Below are positions 6,477 through 13,792 of a DNA stretch of 51,000 nt, in pieces (within the stretch, counting starts at the first letter, position 1; each line of letters opens with the position of its first letter). The DNA is from a virus: positions 1-51,000 of the IMG/VR virus record IMGVR_UViG_3300044648_000011. The stretch is one strand, 5' to 3'. The notes under the pieces were generated by a model that saw nothing but the letters and a program-made list of their open reading frames with translations, had not been told where the DNA came from and did no database searches. The position numbers and the translations under genes are program-made.

Positions 6477-6752
6477 GTGCCTAGTATCAAGGCTATTCCA
6501 CCAGCACACCTAGCCCAGTATCGGGCTACTCGAAAAGACAAAAAGAACATGTCAGCGTCTGCTAAGACGCAATGTGCATGTTCTCGATGCAAAACCTTGT
6601 ACCGTGCCGAGATGTACAGTTCACGATGTGAATCGTATCATGCGGAACGTCGTGCCAAGCAGCAACGTCTGTACGATCAGCTCAAAAAGGACGCTAACGA
6701 AGGTAACAAGGCCGCTTTGAGACTCGTTCAGAAGTGGAAGTGGGAAGAGTAG
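6477..6752 (+). CDS. Small zinc-knuckle-like protein
   Basis: 91 residues from GTG directly after the previous stop. A cysteine cluster (CACSRCKTLYRAEMYSSRC, about 33-51) followed by His suggests a small zinc-binding site. The rest is a Lys/Arg-rich helix ending in KWKWEE. It resembles many phage-encoded HNH-less zinc knuckle proteins; nucleic-acid binding is a guess. Confidence 0.6.
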   Translation: MPSIKAIPPAHLAQYRATRKDKKNMSASAKTQCACSRCKTLYRAEMYSSRCESYHAERRAKQQRLYDQLKKDANEGNKAALRLVQKWKWEE

Positions 6753-6812
6753 CTAGTCGCTTAGCTTGGCACCCGAGTGTGCAGAACGTTCGGGTGTCTT
6801 GCTAAGTACTAG
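6753..6812 (+). ncRNA. Intergenic long hairpin
   Basis: Three nested perfect stems, starting right after a stop codon: CTAG (6753-6756)/CTAG (6809-6812), CTTAGC (6760-6765)/GCTAAG (6801-6806) and ACCCGA (6771-6776)/TCGGGT (6790-6795), with a 13-base loop. There is no U-tract, so an intrinsic terminator is unlikely. The next gene starts 35 bases later. Confidence 0.45.
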
Positions 6813-6846
6813 GTATAAAGAAAGTCTTGAGAGGAGTAAGAAAGAC

Positions 6847-7314
6847 ATGGATGAGCCGGTATACAACAGTAATTCGGGTTACTTTAGCGACGCGTTTGGT
6901 GAATGGCACATTCTGCTTGATAACGCTTTGAAGCATCTCGTTGATCTGAACTTTGATACCATCATAGGTACCGGCATGTCAGGCACGCTTGTAGTACCTC
7001 GACTCGCTGCTGATCTGGATGTGTATTGGGCGGTAATCCGCAAACCTAACGTTGACTCCCACTCGAGCAAAAGGGTTGAGGGACGCGTAGGTAAGCGTTG
7101 GGTGTTCGTAGACGACTTCGTATCGTCTGGAGCAACCTACCAGCGTGTTCGCAACGCTGTTCAGGATCACAAATACATACCACCTATGGACCAGCCCTGG
7201 GACGGTACGATGCTTACGTTGGGAGATCACACCGAGTTGGTTGGTGTGTACGAATACCAGCACGGTGGTAAGTTCACCCACTGGGGAGACGGTAACTACG
7301 AATATGGCGGATAG
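6847..7314 (+). CDS. Phosphoribosyltransferase-like protein
   Basis: 155 residues from the ATG at 6847 (GAGAGGAGTAAG upstream; upstream in-frame TTG start rejected). The PRPP-binding signature is clear: a hydrophobic run, then VFVDDFVSSGATY (about 91-103), with an upstream IIGTGMSG loop (about 39-46) for pyrophosphate. The C-terminal part is unlike characterised enzymes. Members of this fold use PRPP to make or salvage nucleotides. The base substrate cannot be inferred. Phages with such genes often adjust nucleotide pools. Confidence 0.75.
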   Translation: MDEPVYNSNSGYFSDAFGEWHILLDNALKHLVDLNFDTIIGTGMSGTLVVPRLAADLDVYWAVIRKPNVDSHSSKRVEGRVGKRWVFVDDFVSSGATYQRVRNAVQDHKYIPPMDQPWDGTMLTLGDHTELVGVYEYQHGGKFTHWGDGNYEYGG

Positions 7315-7327
7315 TCTGTAGAAAGGC

Positions 7328-7356
7328 TTGCGTCGAATGATTCAAGCTGATACGAT
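7328..7356 (+). promoter_or_regulatory. Candidate sigma70-type promoter
   Basis: TTGCGT (7328-7333), 17 bases, then TACGAT (7351-7356); each hexamer matches four of six consensus bases. It lies 38 bases before the start of the next gene. By eye only. Confidence 0.3.
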
Positions 7357-7393
7357 AGACTTCCAACTTCAATCAACGTGAGGAGAGATTTAC

Positions 7394-7879
7394 ATGGGTG
7401 CCCCTTCACCTAGGCGAATGAACAAGCTTGGTAAGGTGGGTTGGGAGGTTGCTTGCAACTTCGATAAGTGCAGTCAGAAGTTCTGGGCTGTCGAAAGGAA
7501 GGACGCATCAAAGGCTTGGCGCGATCACGATAGGTCTCACGCTAGTGCACGTCGTGCGGAGGCTCAGAAGCTTAAGGACGCTAAGCGTGATGCCCGGCAG
7601 GCTAAGAAGGATGCCGCAGCTCAGAAGAAGCAAGCCAAGCAGGAAAAGAAGGCACACAAGCAGCGCAAAGACGATGCCAAGAAGGAGGCTTTCCAGAAAC
7701 GTCGAGCTGCGGCTGACAAGAAGAACGAAGAGAGTACACCGGTCAAGAAGTTCTCTGGGTTGCACACCAAAGGCATCCCGAACGTAAAAGATGGGCAGAA
7801 CATCAACGGCATCGTGTACGACAGGGACGGACACCGTGTGCCGCCTGAGACCATCAGGAAGTATTCTAAGGGCTGGTAA
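7394..7879 (+). CDS. Basic coiled-coil protein with N-terminal Cys/His cluster
   Basis: 161 residues from ATG with GAGGAGAG upstream. An N-terminal C-x4-C (CNFDKC, about 21-26) and HDRSH (about 45-49) could bind zinc. Residues 50-115 are an uninterrupted Ala/Lys/Arg/Gln helix likely to be a coiled coil. The C-terminus is a short folded tail (PNVKDGQNINGIVYDRDG). Possibly nucleic-acid binding; no family assigned. Confidence 0.65.
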   Translation: MGAPSPRRMNKLGKVGWEVACNFDKCSQKFWAVERKDASKAWRDHDRSHASARRAEAQKLKDAKRDARQAKKDAAAQKKQAKQEKKAHKQRKDDAKKEAFQKRRAAADKKNEESTPVKKFSGLHTKGIPNVKDGQNINGIVYDRDGHRVPPETIRKYSKGW

Positions 7880-8037
7880 TGCCTGAAAGGTTATACAGCT
7901 TAGCTCCAATCACGTCCGAGACCTGGGAGGCTTCCTGCAATAAATGCGGGAAGCCTTTCAGGTCTGACGTTAAGGAGAAAGCTATTAAGAAAGTCTTGGA
8001 TCATGTTAAAGACTGTGGAGGAAAGGGCAAGACATGA
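7879..8037 (+). CDS. Small zinc-finger protein, 52 aa
   Basis: The ATG overlaps the previous TAA by one base (TAATG). CNKCGKPF (20-27) and HVKDC (42-46) give a C-x2-C...H-x3-C zinc site. It is similar in design to the N-terminus of the previous gene product. The stop overlaps the next start (ATGA). Confidence 0.6.
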   Translation: MPERLYSLAPITSETWEASCNKCGKPFRSDVKEKAIKKVLDHVKDCGGKGKT

Positions 8038-8222
8038 AGTCTTATAATCGTGCGGCCATCGCTCAGGAATTGCAGTCCAATGGCTATGAAAAGCTATGGC
8101 AGTATTATGATTACGGCCCTGGCGATTTGATTGCAGTCTGGGAAGCTGGATATCGGAAAGCTCTCGCAGATGCTCGTGAACATTTGAAGGGCGAGCTAAG
8201 GAAGATTTATGACAATCTCTGA
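8034..8222 (+). CDS. Hypothetical helical protein, 62 aa
   Basis: Starts in an ATGA overlap with the upstream gene. Predicted largely helical with aromatic residues in the middle (KLWQYYDYGPG) and a charged C-terminal helix. No family recognised; co-translated with the nuclease gene that follows. Confidence 0.6.
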   Translation: MKSYNRAAIAQELQSNGYEKLWQYYDYGPGDLIAVWEAGYRKALADAREHLKGELRKIYDNL

Positions 8223-9057
8223 CCCTGAGTATTCCTGGCAGCGTATGCAAGACGTCAAGGGTCATCCCCGTTCCGTCTCTCAAGTCAAGTCGTACCTCCC
8301 TGAACTAGGAGGGTGTGGTTACGCCTACTTTCTGAATCGAATTGCACAGACTTGGAACAAGCCAGCAGCCTGGTTTCCCCAAGGCTTGGCAGTCCATGAG
8401 GCAGCAGAGTTCTGGGAGAAGTCAGGACGTGCGGCTACGCGTGAGCAGGTCGTTGCGGCCTATCAGGAGTCCTACAGGAAGCACACAACCCGTCTCGAGC
8501 AGGGTACGCCTAACTTGAACTTCTGGTTCGCCTCAGGCCCTTACAAGGGCTGGGATGACATCACCAGGCGTGCGTATCTCGGACTCGACATGATCGATAG
8601 ATACCTCGAGTATTACCAGAATACTGCGCCTAACGAAGTCATCTGGATTACGCCTGATGGTGAGCCTGCCATTGAGCTTAAATTCGACATCGAGCTTGAC
8701 GGTATTAAAATCACAGGCTTCATCGACCAGATCATCTCTATGATTATGGATGGTCGGCTAAGGCTTAGGGACATCAAGTCTGGCAACAACCCGGGCGATA
8801 CGTTCCAGCTTAAGGTGTATGACATCGCTGTGCTCGAGACATTCGGCATTGCGATTGGTGAAGGTGATTATTGGATGGGTAAGAAGGGCAAGCCTACTAA
8901 GGTGTATGACCTTTCACCCATGAGCCGAGAACAGGTAGTTGACTTGTTCGGCAAGATGGACTATGGTGTGAAACAAGAAAGTTTTGAACCCGACCCAAGT
9001 CCCGAGAAGTGCAGATTCTGTTCTGTCTCGTCGGCTTGCCAATACAGAGAGGGATAA
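8209..9057 (+). CDS. Cas4/RecB-like PD-(D/E)XK exonuclease with Fe-S cysteines
   Basis: 282 residues. The nuclease core is at about 155-195: GFIDQI supplies an Asp, and LRDIKSG the D-x-K motif, with an EFW-type helix upstream. One Cys near residue 36 (GGCGYAYF) and three in CRFCSVSSAC (about 266-275) match the four ligands of the 4Fe-4S cluster in Cas4/AddB-type nucleases. Such phage enzymes act on DNA ends in recombination or replication. It overlaps the previous gene by 14 bases. No CRISPR repeats were found, so this is a phage recombination-type nuclease and not part of an array. Confidence 0.8.
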   Translation: MTISDPEYSWQRMQDVKGHPRSVSQVKSYLPELGGCGYAYFLNRIAQTWNKPAAWFPQGLAVHEAAEFWEKSGRAATREQVVAAYQESYRKHTTRLEQGTPNLNFWFASGPYKGWDDITRRAYLGLDMIDRYLEYYQNTAPNEVIWITPDGEPAIELKFDIELDGIKITGFIDQIISMIMDGRLRLRDIKSGNNPGDTFQLKVYDIAVLETFGIAIGEGDYWMGKKGKPTKVYDLSPMSREQVVDLFGKMDYGVKQESFEPDPSPEKCRFCSVSSACQYREG

Positions 9058-9059
9058 TA

Positions 9060-9224
9060 ATGCAAATCGGACTGCCTGGAGCTTTGTTTCTTGTCTTCCT
9101 TGTTCTGAAGCTAACGGAGGTTATCGACTGGTCCTGGTGGTGGGTTACTTCACCCCTGTGGATTGCCGGTGGAATCTCGCTTCTGTTCCTGGCTATTGTG
9201 ACGGTGTTTGTGAGTCGTGACTGA
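9060..9224 (+). CDS. Small two-span membrane protein
   Basis: 54 residues from ATG. Two hydrophobic helices (about 5-21 and 29-50) are joined by a short Trp-rich turn (DWSWWW). No family recognised. Confidence 0.55.
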   Translation: MQIGLPGALFLVFLVLKLTEVIDWSWWWVTSPLWIAGGISLLFLAIVTVFVSRD

Positions 9225-9291
9225 AGATAAGGTTCAGACTGAAAAGGAAATGCAAGAAAAGTACGTCATCCTTCGAAAGGGGAAGAAATGA
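9217..9291 (+). CDS. Possible 24-aa charged peptide
   Basis: GTG start overlaps the previous stop, and its TGA overlaps the next ATG by 4 bases, a pattern used by neighbouring genes. The peptide is Lys/Glu-rich. It may be a genuine tiny gene or a coupling device between its neighbours. Confidence 0.35.
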   Translation: MTEDKVQTEKEMQEKYVILRKGKK

Positions 9292-9674
9292 GCGACGATA
9301 ACAAGACGGTGCACGCTGACATCATCCTGACTCTCAAGGGTGGTCCGTACGACAAGACTCCGTTCATGGAGATGATCCATCACGGGAACGTGTCGGGCGA
9401 CGAGACTTCAGTTGACAGGCTGCGGCAGATCTCTTCCCTGCTGTTCGAGGCGGCATGGCTGATGGAAGACCAGGCCAACAAGTTCTCGGAATACGAAAGT
9501 CTTCGTGTCTTCGAGGACACGTCAGGCAACCAGTGGTTTGAGGTGAAGACAGACGTGTTCTACTGCGCTTCTGACCTCGAAGAGGCTCAGAGTCTGTTCG
9601 TGGCTGGTGCGCCCAACACCACCGAAAAGGCTTTGCGTGCGGTGAATGGCGATAAGCTGAAGGAGGTCAAGTGA
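9288..9674 (+). CDS. Hypothetical acidic protein, 128 aa
   Basis: ATG with GAAAGGGG upstream. It has an initial strand region (ADIILTLKGGPYD), a helix (LRQISSLLFEAAWLMEDQANK) and a following strand pair (WFEVKTDVFYC). It ends four bases into the RNA ligase gene, so translation is likely coupled. No family recognised. Confidence 0.6.
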   Translation: MSDDNKTVHADIILTLKGGPYDKTPFMEMIHHGNVSGDETSVDRLRQISSLLFEAAWLMEDQANKFSEYESLRVFEDTSGNQWFEVKTDVFYCASDLEEAQSLFVAGAPNTTEKALRAVNGDKLKEVK

Positions 9675-10339
9675 TTACCTTCGAGGCATGGCCTAAGACG
9701 CCAAGGCTTAACAACCGTGGGACTACGATCACCGAGAAGATCGATGGCACCAACGCTGCTGTAGTGATCATTCCTGTGAATGCGATCGAAGCATGGGGTC
9801 GGTTGTGCACCGACTACGGTGGCTTTGCCTGGGTGGATGATACAGTTCGTAAGGACATCACTTACGTGGTTGGTGCTCAGTCCCGTAAGCGATTGATTCG
9901 TCCCGGAGACGACAACGCAGGCTTTGCTACGTGGGTAAGCCAGAACGTAGACGAGTTGGTGGATCTGCTCGGCCCTGGTCGCCACTTTGGTGAGTGGTGG
10001 GGACAGGGTATCCAGCGTCGCTACGGCATGGATCGCAAGGTGTTCTCTCTGTTCAACACCCACAAGTGGGGTAAGATCGCCACAGAGCGTCTTGACTGGC
10101 ACAGTCGAGCCCGCGATATCAACATGTCAGTTGTACCTCTTCTCTGGGAGGGCAAGTTTTCGGATGTAGTGGTAGACATGAGCATCGGATCACTACGCCA
10201 GAACGGCTCTTACGCCGCTGCTGAGTGGGGCTTTGCCGGACAACCGGCAGAAGGCATCATTCTTCGGCATAGAGAACTTGGAGGCAATCTGAAGGTGCTT
10301 CTCGAAAACGATGATATCCCGAAAGGAGTAGCACGTTGA
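9671..10339 (+). CDS. RNA ligase, T4 Rnl2-like
   Basis: 222 residues from GTG. The nucleotidyltransferase motif I is EKIDGTNA, with the adenylated Lys at residue 23. A motif III region, FGEWWGQGIQRRYG (about 105-118), motif IV AEGIILRH (about 195-202) and a motif V-like LKVLLEND are in order. It is short, close to a minimal catalytic core without a large C-terminal domain. Rnl2-type enzymes seal 3-OH/5-phosphate RNA ends. A second ligase and a Pnkp are encoded downstream, suggesting a tRNA-repair set. Confidence 0.8.
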   Translation: MITFEAWPKTPRLNNRGTTITEKIDGTNAAVVIIPVNAIEAWGRLCTDYGGFAWVDDTVRKDITYVVGAQSRKRLIRPGDDNAGFATWVSQNVDELVDLLGPGRHFGEWWGQGIQRRYGMDRKVFSLFNTHKWGKIATERLDWHSRARDINMSVVPLLWEGKFSDVVVDMSIGSLRQNGSYAAAEWGFAGQPAEGIILRHRELGGNLKVLLENDDIPKGVAR

Positions 10340-10578
10340 TTGCTGTTGGACTTGTGGTATCATTCGTTGCGGGCGGCCTTGTAATGATGGCCATCAACGC
10401 TCGAATCGATGGAACAAAACGAGCACTTAAGAAGAAGCTTTATGCTGCTCAGAATGCTTTGTTCGATATCGACGGGGTTATTTTCACCTACATCGGTCAG
10501 CTTGACATCGTAGGTCAGGCAATGGCCGACAAGATCTCTAAGTCCATTACCGAATTTAAGAGAGGAATGATCAAGTGA
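10336..10578 (+). CDS. Small membrane-anchored protein, 80 aa
   Basis: TTG start overlapping the ligase stop. An N-terminal hydrophobic helix (3-18) anchors a charged helical region with Lys-rich segments. Just upstream of the SPFH-like lipoprotein gene, also overlapping it by four bases, so the two may work together at the membrane. Confidence 0.55.
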   Translation: MIAVGLVVSFVAGGLVMMAINARIDGTKRALKKKLYAAQNALFDIDGVIFTYIGQLDIVGQAMADKISKSITEFKRGMIK

Positions 10579-11471
10579 AGAGGTTCGGAATTGCTGTTCT
10601 CACGGCGCTGATGGCACTTACTTTCACAGCCTGCGCTACCATGTCCACGTCGGCGTCAGAGGTAGCCCTCCAGTATGAGGGCGGACCCATCGACTCCTCC
10701 TCGTATTACGAGTGCTTTGGAGGGGGTACGAAGGAGCACAACGACGTTGGGGATGTTCATTACTACTACCCGGTTGGACAGCGTGACTTTTCGTTCTCTT
10801 CGGATGAGAAGAAAGGAGCTGACTCGGCTGCTCTTACCGCGACCACCAAGGATCTTCAGGAGGTCAAGGTCGAGGGTACGGTTAAGTTCACACTAAATTT
10901 GACATGCGAAGAGTTTAAGGACCCGAGTGGTAAGATCTGGCCGGGTGGTACGGCTCAGTTCTTCCACGAGATTTTCGGATCTAAGCACCAGGCGTACAAC
11001 AACGACGGTGGTCAGGCGTACGGCGAGGGTTGGTCTAAGCTTCTTCGTGAGTACGTAGGCTTTGCGGTTGATCAGACTGTGGACAACGCTACTCTGACTT
11101 TGACGCTTGACGAGTTGCGTGCAAGTGAGTCTGCTAAGACTGGTTGGCAGGGTGCGGTTCAGAAGAACCTTACTGAGGCTGTTAAGAAGCTGACTGGTGG
11201 TGTCGAGGTGTTCCGGATCAACACGGTTCTCCTTCAGCGTCCTGGTGTGAACCCCAAGATTTCTGATGCTCTTGCCGAGAAGCAGGCCGCACAGATCGTC
11301 GCAGATGCCTCTAGTATCGACGCTCAGGCCGCTTCGACGTGGCCTGGTGGTATCTCTGCCTACCTCGAGTATAAGCGTCAGCAGGCTCTGAACGAGGCCA
11401 TCAAGGATGGCAAGATCAAGGTGATTCCGGTCCCGTATGGTTCGGATGTTCTTGTTCAGCCGGGAGGATGA
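10575..11471 (+). CDS. SPFH/band-7-like lipoprotein
   Basis: 298 residues. A signal peptide ends in FTAC (C20), a plausible lipobox. Residues 60-190 include SAALTATTKDLQEVKVEGTV and a regular strand-helix pattern like SPFH/prohibitin domains. The C-terminal region (about 225-285) is an Ala/Gln-rich helix (LAEKQAAQIVADASSIDAQA), as in stomatin-type coiled coils. These form membrane-associated oligomers. In a phage it could shield the membrane or organise an envelope site. The assignment rests on pattern only. Confidence 0.6.
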   Translation: MKRFGIAVLTALMALTFTACATMSTSASEVALQYEGGPIDSSSYYECFGGGTKEHNDVGDVHYYYPVGQRDFSFSSDEKKGADSAALTATTKDLQEVKVEGTVKFTLNLTCEEFKDPSGKIWPGGTAQFFHEIFGSKHQAYNNDGGQAYGEGWSKLLREYVGFAVDQTVDNATLTLTLDELRASESAKTGWQGAVQKNLTEAVKKLTGGVEVFRINTVLLQRPGVNPKISDALAEKQAAQIVADASSIDAQAASTWPGGISAYLEYKRQQALNEAIKDGKIKVIPVPYGSDVLVQPGG

Positions 11472-11472
11472 C

Positions 11473-11676
11473 ATGGCTAAGATCAATGTACTATCTGAGC
11501 CTCGCTATCAACTCGAACTTTCAGCCGACGAGTTGGAAGGTCTGGCAGCTTTGCTAGGATCAGGGACAGGCGAGAATACACTTGACACCTTGTCTCTGAA
11601 GGATGTATACTTGCAGGTACGAGATCACGCAGTCAGGGCTCCCAACCGATTTCGCGAGATTGCCAATCTGTTCTAG
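11473..11676 (+). CDS. Hypothetical protein, 67 aa
   Basis: ATG at 11473, one base past the previous gene (GGGAGGATGAC carries the ribosome binding site). Contains a YQLELSADELEGLAALLG helix and a C-terminal VRDHAVRAPNRFREIANLF segment. No family recognised. Confidence 0.55.
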   Translation: MAKINVLSEPRYQLELSADELEGLAALLGSGTGENTLDTLSLKDVYLQVRDHAVRAPNRFREIANLF

Positions 11677-11691
11677 TCTGTAAGGAGAAAC

Positions 11692-11856
11692 ATGGCTAAG
11701 AAGGAAGGTCGTTGCAAGGTTTGTCGGACGTGGGTTCCTAAGGCAGTGGGAAAGACTGTGATCGCTTCCCACAGGGTTCCAACCGAAGATGGCAAGAGCA
11801 CGGAGCTTTGCCGAGGTCGCCTTACCGAACCTGTTGAGAAACGTGGCAACTGGTAA
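11692..11856 (+). CDS. Small zinc-binding-like protein, 54 aa
   Basis: ATG with AAGGAGAA upstream. CKVC (8-11), H27 and C40 could form a zinc knuckle. Basic N- and C-termini. The stop codon overlaps the next ATG (TAATG). Confidence 0.55.
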   Translation: MAKKEGRCKVCRTWVPKAVGKTVIASHRVPTEDGKSTELCRGRLTEPVEKRGNW

Positions 11857-12080
11857 TGAATCCCAAAGAGGAAGGGCTTCGCTCGGCTGGTGTGCGATTC
11901 AATCCGGAAACGGAAGAATACACCTGGTCGGGCGAAGCCCATGGTGTTCGAGCGTATTTCACCAGTGCAGACGAAACACTAGAGATCTTCATCAGCCCTA
12001 TTTTCACTATGCGTGAAAAGGGTGTAGCATTGGTTGATCAGACCGGGACAATGCGAGTCAACCGGAGGAGGGATCGATGA
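11856..12080 (+). CDS. Hypothetical protein, 74 aa
   Basis: One-base overlap with the previous gene. A short beta-rich product (VRFNPETEEYTWSGEAHG, VALVDQTGTM) with a basic C-terminus ending NRRRDR. No family recognised. Confidence 0.55.
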   Translation: MNPKEEGLRSAGVRFNPETEEYTWSGEAHGVRAYFTSADETLEIFISPIFTMREKGVALVDQTGTMRVNRRRDR

Positions 12081-12304
12081 GGTACAGGTATTTCGAGGAA
12101 AGGATTGGGTCAGGGGTTAGTATCTTTAGTCGCTGGGACAGCGAAACCCATCGAATGCACGTTCGTATGCTGCCTCCTCACGACACAGGATGGGAGCCTG
12201 ATGTACTTGCGCTAACTCTCGAGGATATGTTGGATGTCATCCTTGACCCTCCGGTAGAATTGACGGAGGAGCAAATCAAGGAGAAGTTCAATGAAATTTG
12301 CTGA
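12077..12304 (+). CDS. Hypothetical protein, 75 aa
   Basis: ATG in a 4-base overlap. Basic at the start (YRYFEER), with an amphipathic C-terminal helix (LTEEQIKEKFNEI). No family recognised. Confidence 0.55.
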   Translation: MRYRYFEERIGSGVSIFSRWDSETHRMHVRMLPPHDTGWEPDVLALTLEDMLDVILDPPVELTEEQIKEKFNEIC

Positions 12305-12629
12305 CGAACCTCCTCCACCGGATGACGCACACCCGTTTTACATCGATGTAGCCGACGATATTCTGGACTCGTTGCTTACCGGAGCTACAAGCATCACGAT
12401 GGTTGATCCGAATATACCTTGGGAAGGTTATTCCTACGACGCTTTCGAGTCTGATCCCTTTCGGCCTATGGAGACAATCACTCTCCAGGTCAGTCGGGCT
12501 GTTAGTCGAGATCATGACGGTAGGTTTTGGACCTGGTTGGTGGCATCAGACAACAAAGGTCGATACGTTACTAGTCCAGCAGAAGAGAGGTCAGTTCGTG
12601 ACTGGAGATTCGGATCGCAAGAAGGATAA
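12291..12629 (+). CDS. Hypothetical acidic protein, 112 aa
   Basis: ATG inside the 3-prime end of the previous gene, with AAGGAGAAG upstream. The N-terminus is Pro/Asp-rich (PPPPDDAHPF), the remainder mixed strand and helix with several Trp. No family recognised. Confidence 0.55.
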   Translation: MKFADEPPPPDDAHPFYIDVADDILDSLLTGATSITMVDPNIPWEGYSYDAFESDPFRPMETITLQVSRAVSRDHDGRFWTWLVASDNKGRYVTSPAEERSVRDWRFGSQEG

Positions 12630-12708
12630 GAAGTCGATCAAACGTACCATCAAGAAGTTAAAGAAGCTAACGAAGAAGGAACTGAAGAAACGAAAGGATG
12701 GCAAATGA
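12598..12708 (+). CDS. Very basic 36-aa protein
   Basis: GTG start (AGAGAGG upstream) within the end of the previous gene, with an ATGA overlap at its own stop. About half the residues are Lys or Arg in a continuous helix (KKLKKLTKKELKKR). A nucleic-acid-binding role is plausible from charge only. Confidence 0.45.
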   Translation: MTGDSDRKKDKKSIKRTIKKLKKLTKKELKKRKDGK

Positions 12709-12917
12709 GCGACGAGAAGGAAGTTCGCCTGGGGTATAGCTCCAGTCACAACATCTCTTTCAATGGAACGTACGAAACGGGTATCCCTCGCAGTGAATGG
12801 GACCACATGTCCGACAGGGACAAGCAAGAGGTTTACCAGGAAGCGCTGAATGATCTGGTCGAAGTGTTCGAGCTAGACGACGATGAGCCGGACTACGCCG
12901 GACGTTCGTGGCGATGA
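12705..12917 (+). CDS. Hypothetical acidic protein, 70 aa
   Basis: ATG in a 4-base overlap. An early strand region, a charged helix (SDRDKQEVYQEALNDLVEVFEL) and an acidic tail (DDDEPD). No family recognised. Confidence 0.55.
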   Translation: MSDEKEVRLGYSSSHNISFNGTYETGIPRSEWDHMSDRDKQEVYQEALNDLVEVFELDDDEPDYAGRSWR

Positions 12918-13000
12918 TAGGCGTAGTCGTAGCTCAGGTGGCAGCCATTTTGATTACTTGCTACATCATCAGATACGCAGGACGGAACAAATGGCTGTAA
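12914..13000 (+). CDS. Tiny membrane protein, 28 aa
   Basis: ATG overlaps the previous stop by four bases and its own TAA lies inside the start of the endonuclease VII gene. A single hydrophobic span (GVVVAQVAAILITCYII) is followed by a basic tail. It may be a real microprotein. Confidence 0.4.
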   Translation: MIGVVVAQVAAILITCYIIRYAGRNKWL

Positions 13001-13431
13001 GCCAGGTCGGGCCGTGTGTGGACTGTGTCAAGGAAGGTCTGCCCTTGACACGTCGAGCCACACGGCCCGGCCCCCGGTGTGCCACTCACAAGAGGCTTAG
13101 GCGTAAGATTGCCTCAGACGCCCGGTGGGAGGCGTACATCCTGAAGACGTACAAACTCACCGCAGAACAGTATTGGAGGCTGTATGAAGCTCAGGGAGGC
13201 CATTGCGCACTGTGCCAACGGGCTACGGGGAGAGCTAAGAGACTATCTGTCGATCATGACCATGCGTGCTGCCCCGGCAAGACTTCTTGTGGGCGTTGTG
13301 TACGCGGGTTGCTTTGTGGTCCTTGTAACAAGTTGCTTGGACATGCTAGGGATGTGATAGAGTTCTTCATGAGGTGCATCGAGTACCTGAAGAACCCGCC
13401 TGCTCGACGAGTATTGCGGAGGAGGAAGTAA
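12991..13431 (+). CDS. Recombination endonuclease VII-like protein
   Basis: 146 residues from the ATG at 12991; the longer frame from 12883 is rejected because this ATG has GGACGGAA upstream and clean context. The core has CALCQR (about 70-75), VDHDH with a following C (about 87-92) and two C-x2-C pairs (CGRC...CGPC), which match the zinc-binding treble-clef H-N-H site of T4 endonuclease VII. The N-terminal half has further Cys. These enzymes cut branched DNA before packaging. Confidence 0.75.
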   Translation: MAVSQVGPCVDCVKEGLPLTRRATRPGPRCATHKRLRRKIASDARWEAYILKTYKLTAEQYWRLYEAQGGHCALCQRATGRAKRLSVDHDHACCPGKTSCGRCVRGLLCGPCNKLLGHARDVIEFFMRCIEYLKNPPARRVLRRRK

Positions 13432-13432
13432 G

Positions 13433-13507
13433 ATGGAAGCTAAGGATTTCCTGTGGACTTTAGTTTTAGTCCTGCTGTTTATCGGACTGACAGGAGGGTT
13501 CGAATGA
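13433..13507 (+). CDS. Tiny membrane protein, 24 aa
   Basis: ATG with AGGAGGAAG upstream. Nearly all of it is one hydrophobic span (TLVLVLLFIGLTGGF). Stop overlaps the next ATG by four bases. Confidence 0.45.
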   Translation: MEAKDFLWTLVLVLLFIGLTGGFE

Positions 13508-13662
13508 AGGTCTGGAAATACAGCTTGTGGACAGCTACACTATTCGTAGTATCGTGGGTCATTTGTCTCGTGTCTGCGCTAGTTGCTGGAAAGGGAGGCT
13601 TGAACAATGCCAAACATGTTTTTTCGAGTGAAACCACGAATTACGAAGTGTCGTTCCACTAA
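13504..13662 (+). CDS. Small membrane protein, 52 aa
   Basis: ATG overlap with the preceding tiny gene. One strong membrane span (about 9-27, LWTATLFVVSWVICLVSAL). It overlaps the next gene by 56 bases in another frame, unusually long for this region. Confidence 0.45.
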   Translation: MKVWKYSLWTATLFVVSWVICLVSALVAGKGGLNNAKHVFSSETTNYEVSFH

Positions 13663-13792
13663 TAAATGGATCTTGAATTATTCAGGTCGGCAGCACATCT
13701 GCGGACGCAATTACTCGATGGACGTTGGGTTCACTAGGTGGGAAAATGCAATGATGGAAGCTGTCCTGTATTGTAAAGAGAGGTATGGATGA
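13607..13792 (+). CDS. Hypothetical protein, 61 aa
   Basis: ATG with AAGGGAGG upstream, inside the previous gene. Contains KCRSTNKWILNYSGRQHICG and a C-terminal helix with LYCKERYG, so a small Cys/His site is possible. Ends in an ATGA overlap with the primase-helicase. Confidence 0.55.
   Translation: MPNMFFRVKPRITKCRSTNKWILNYSGRQHICGRNYSMDVGFTRWENAMMEAVLYCKERYG

Noticed and set aside
8209-9057. Cas4 as part of a CRISPR system
   Set aside because: No CRISPR repeats or other cas genes are present; phage Cas4/RecB-like nucleases are common without them.
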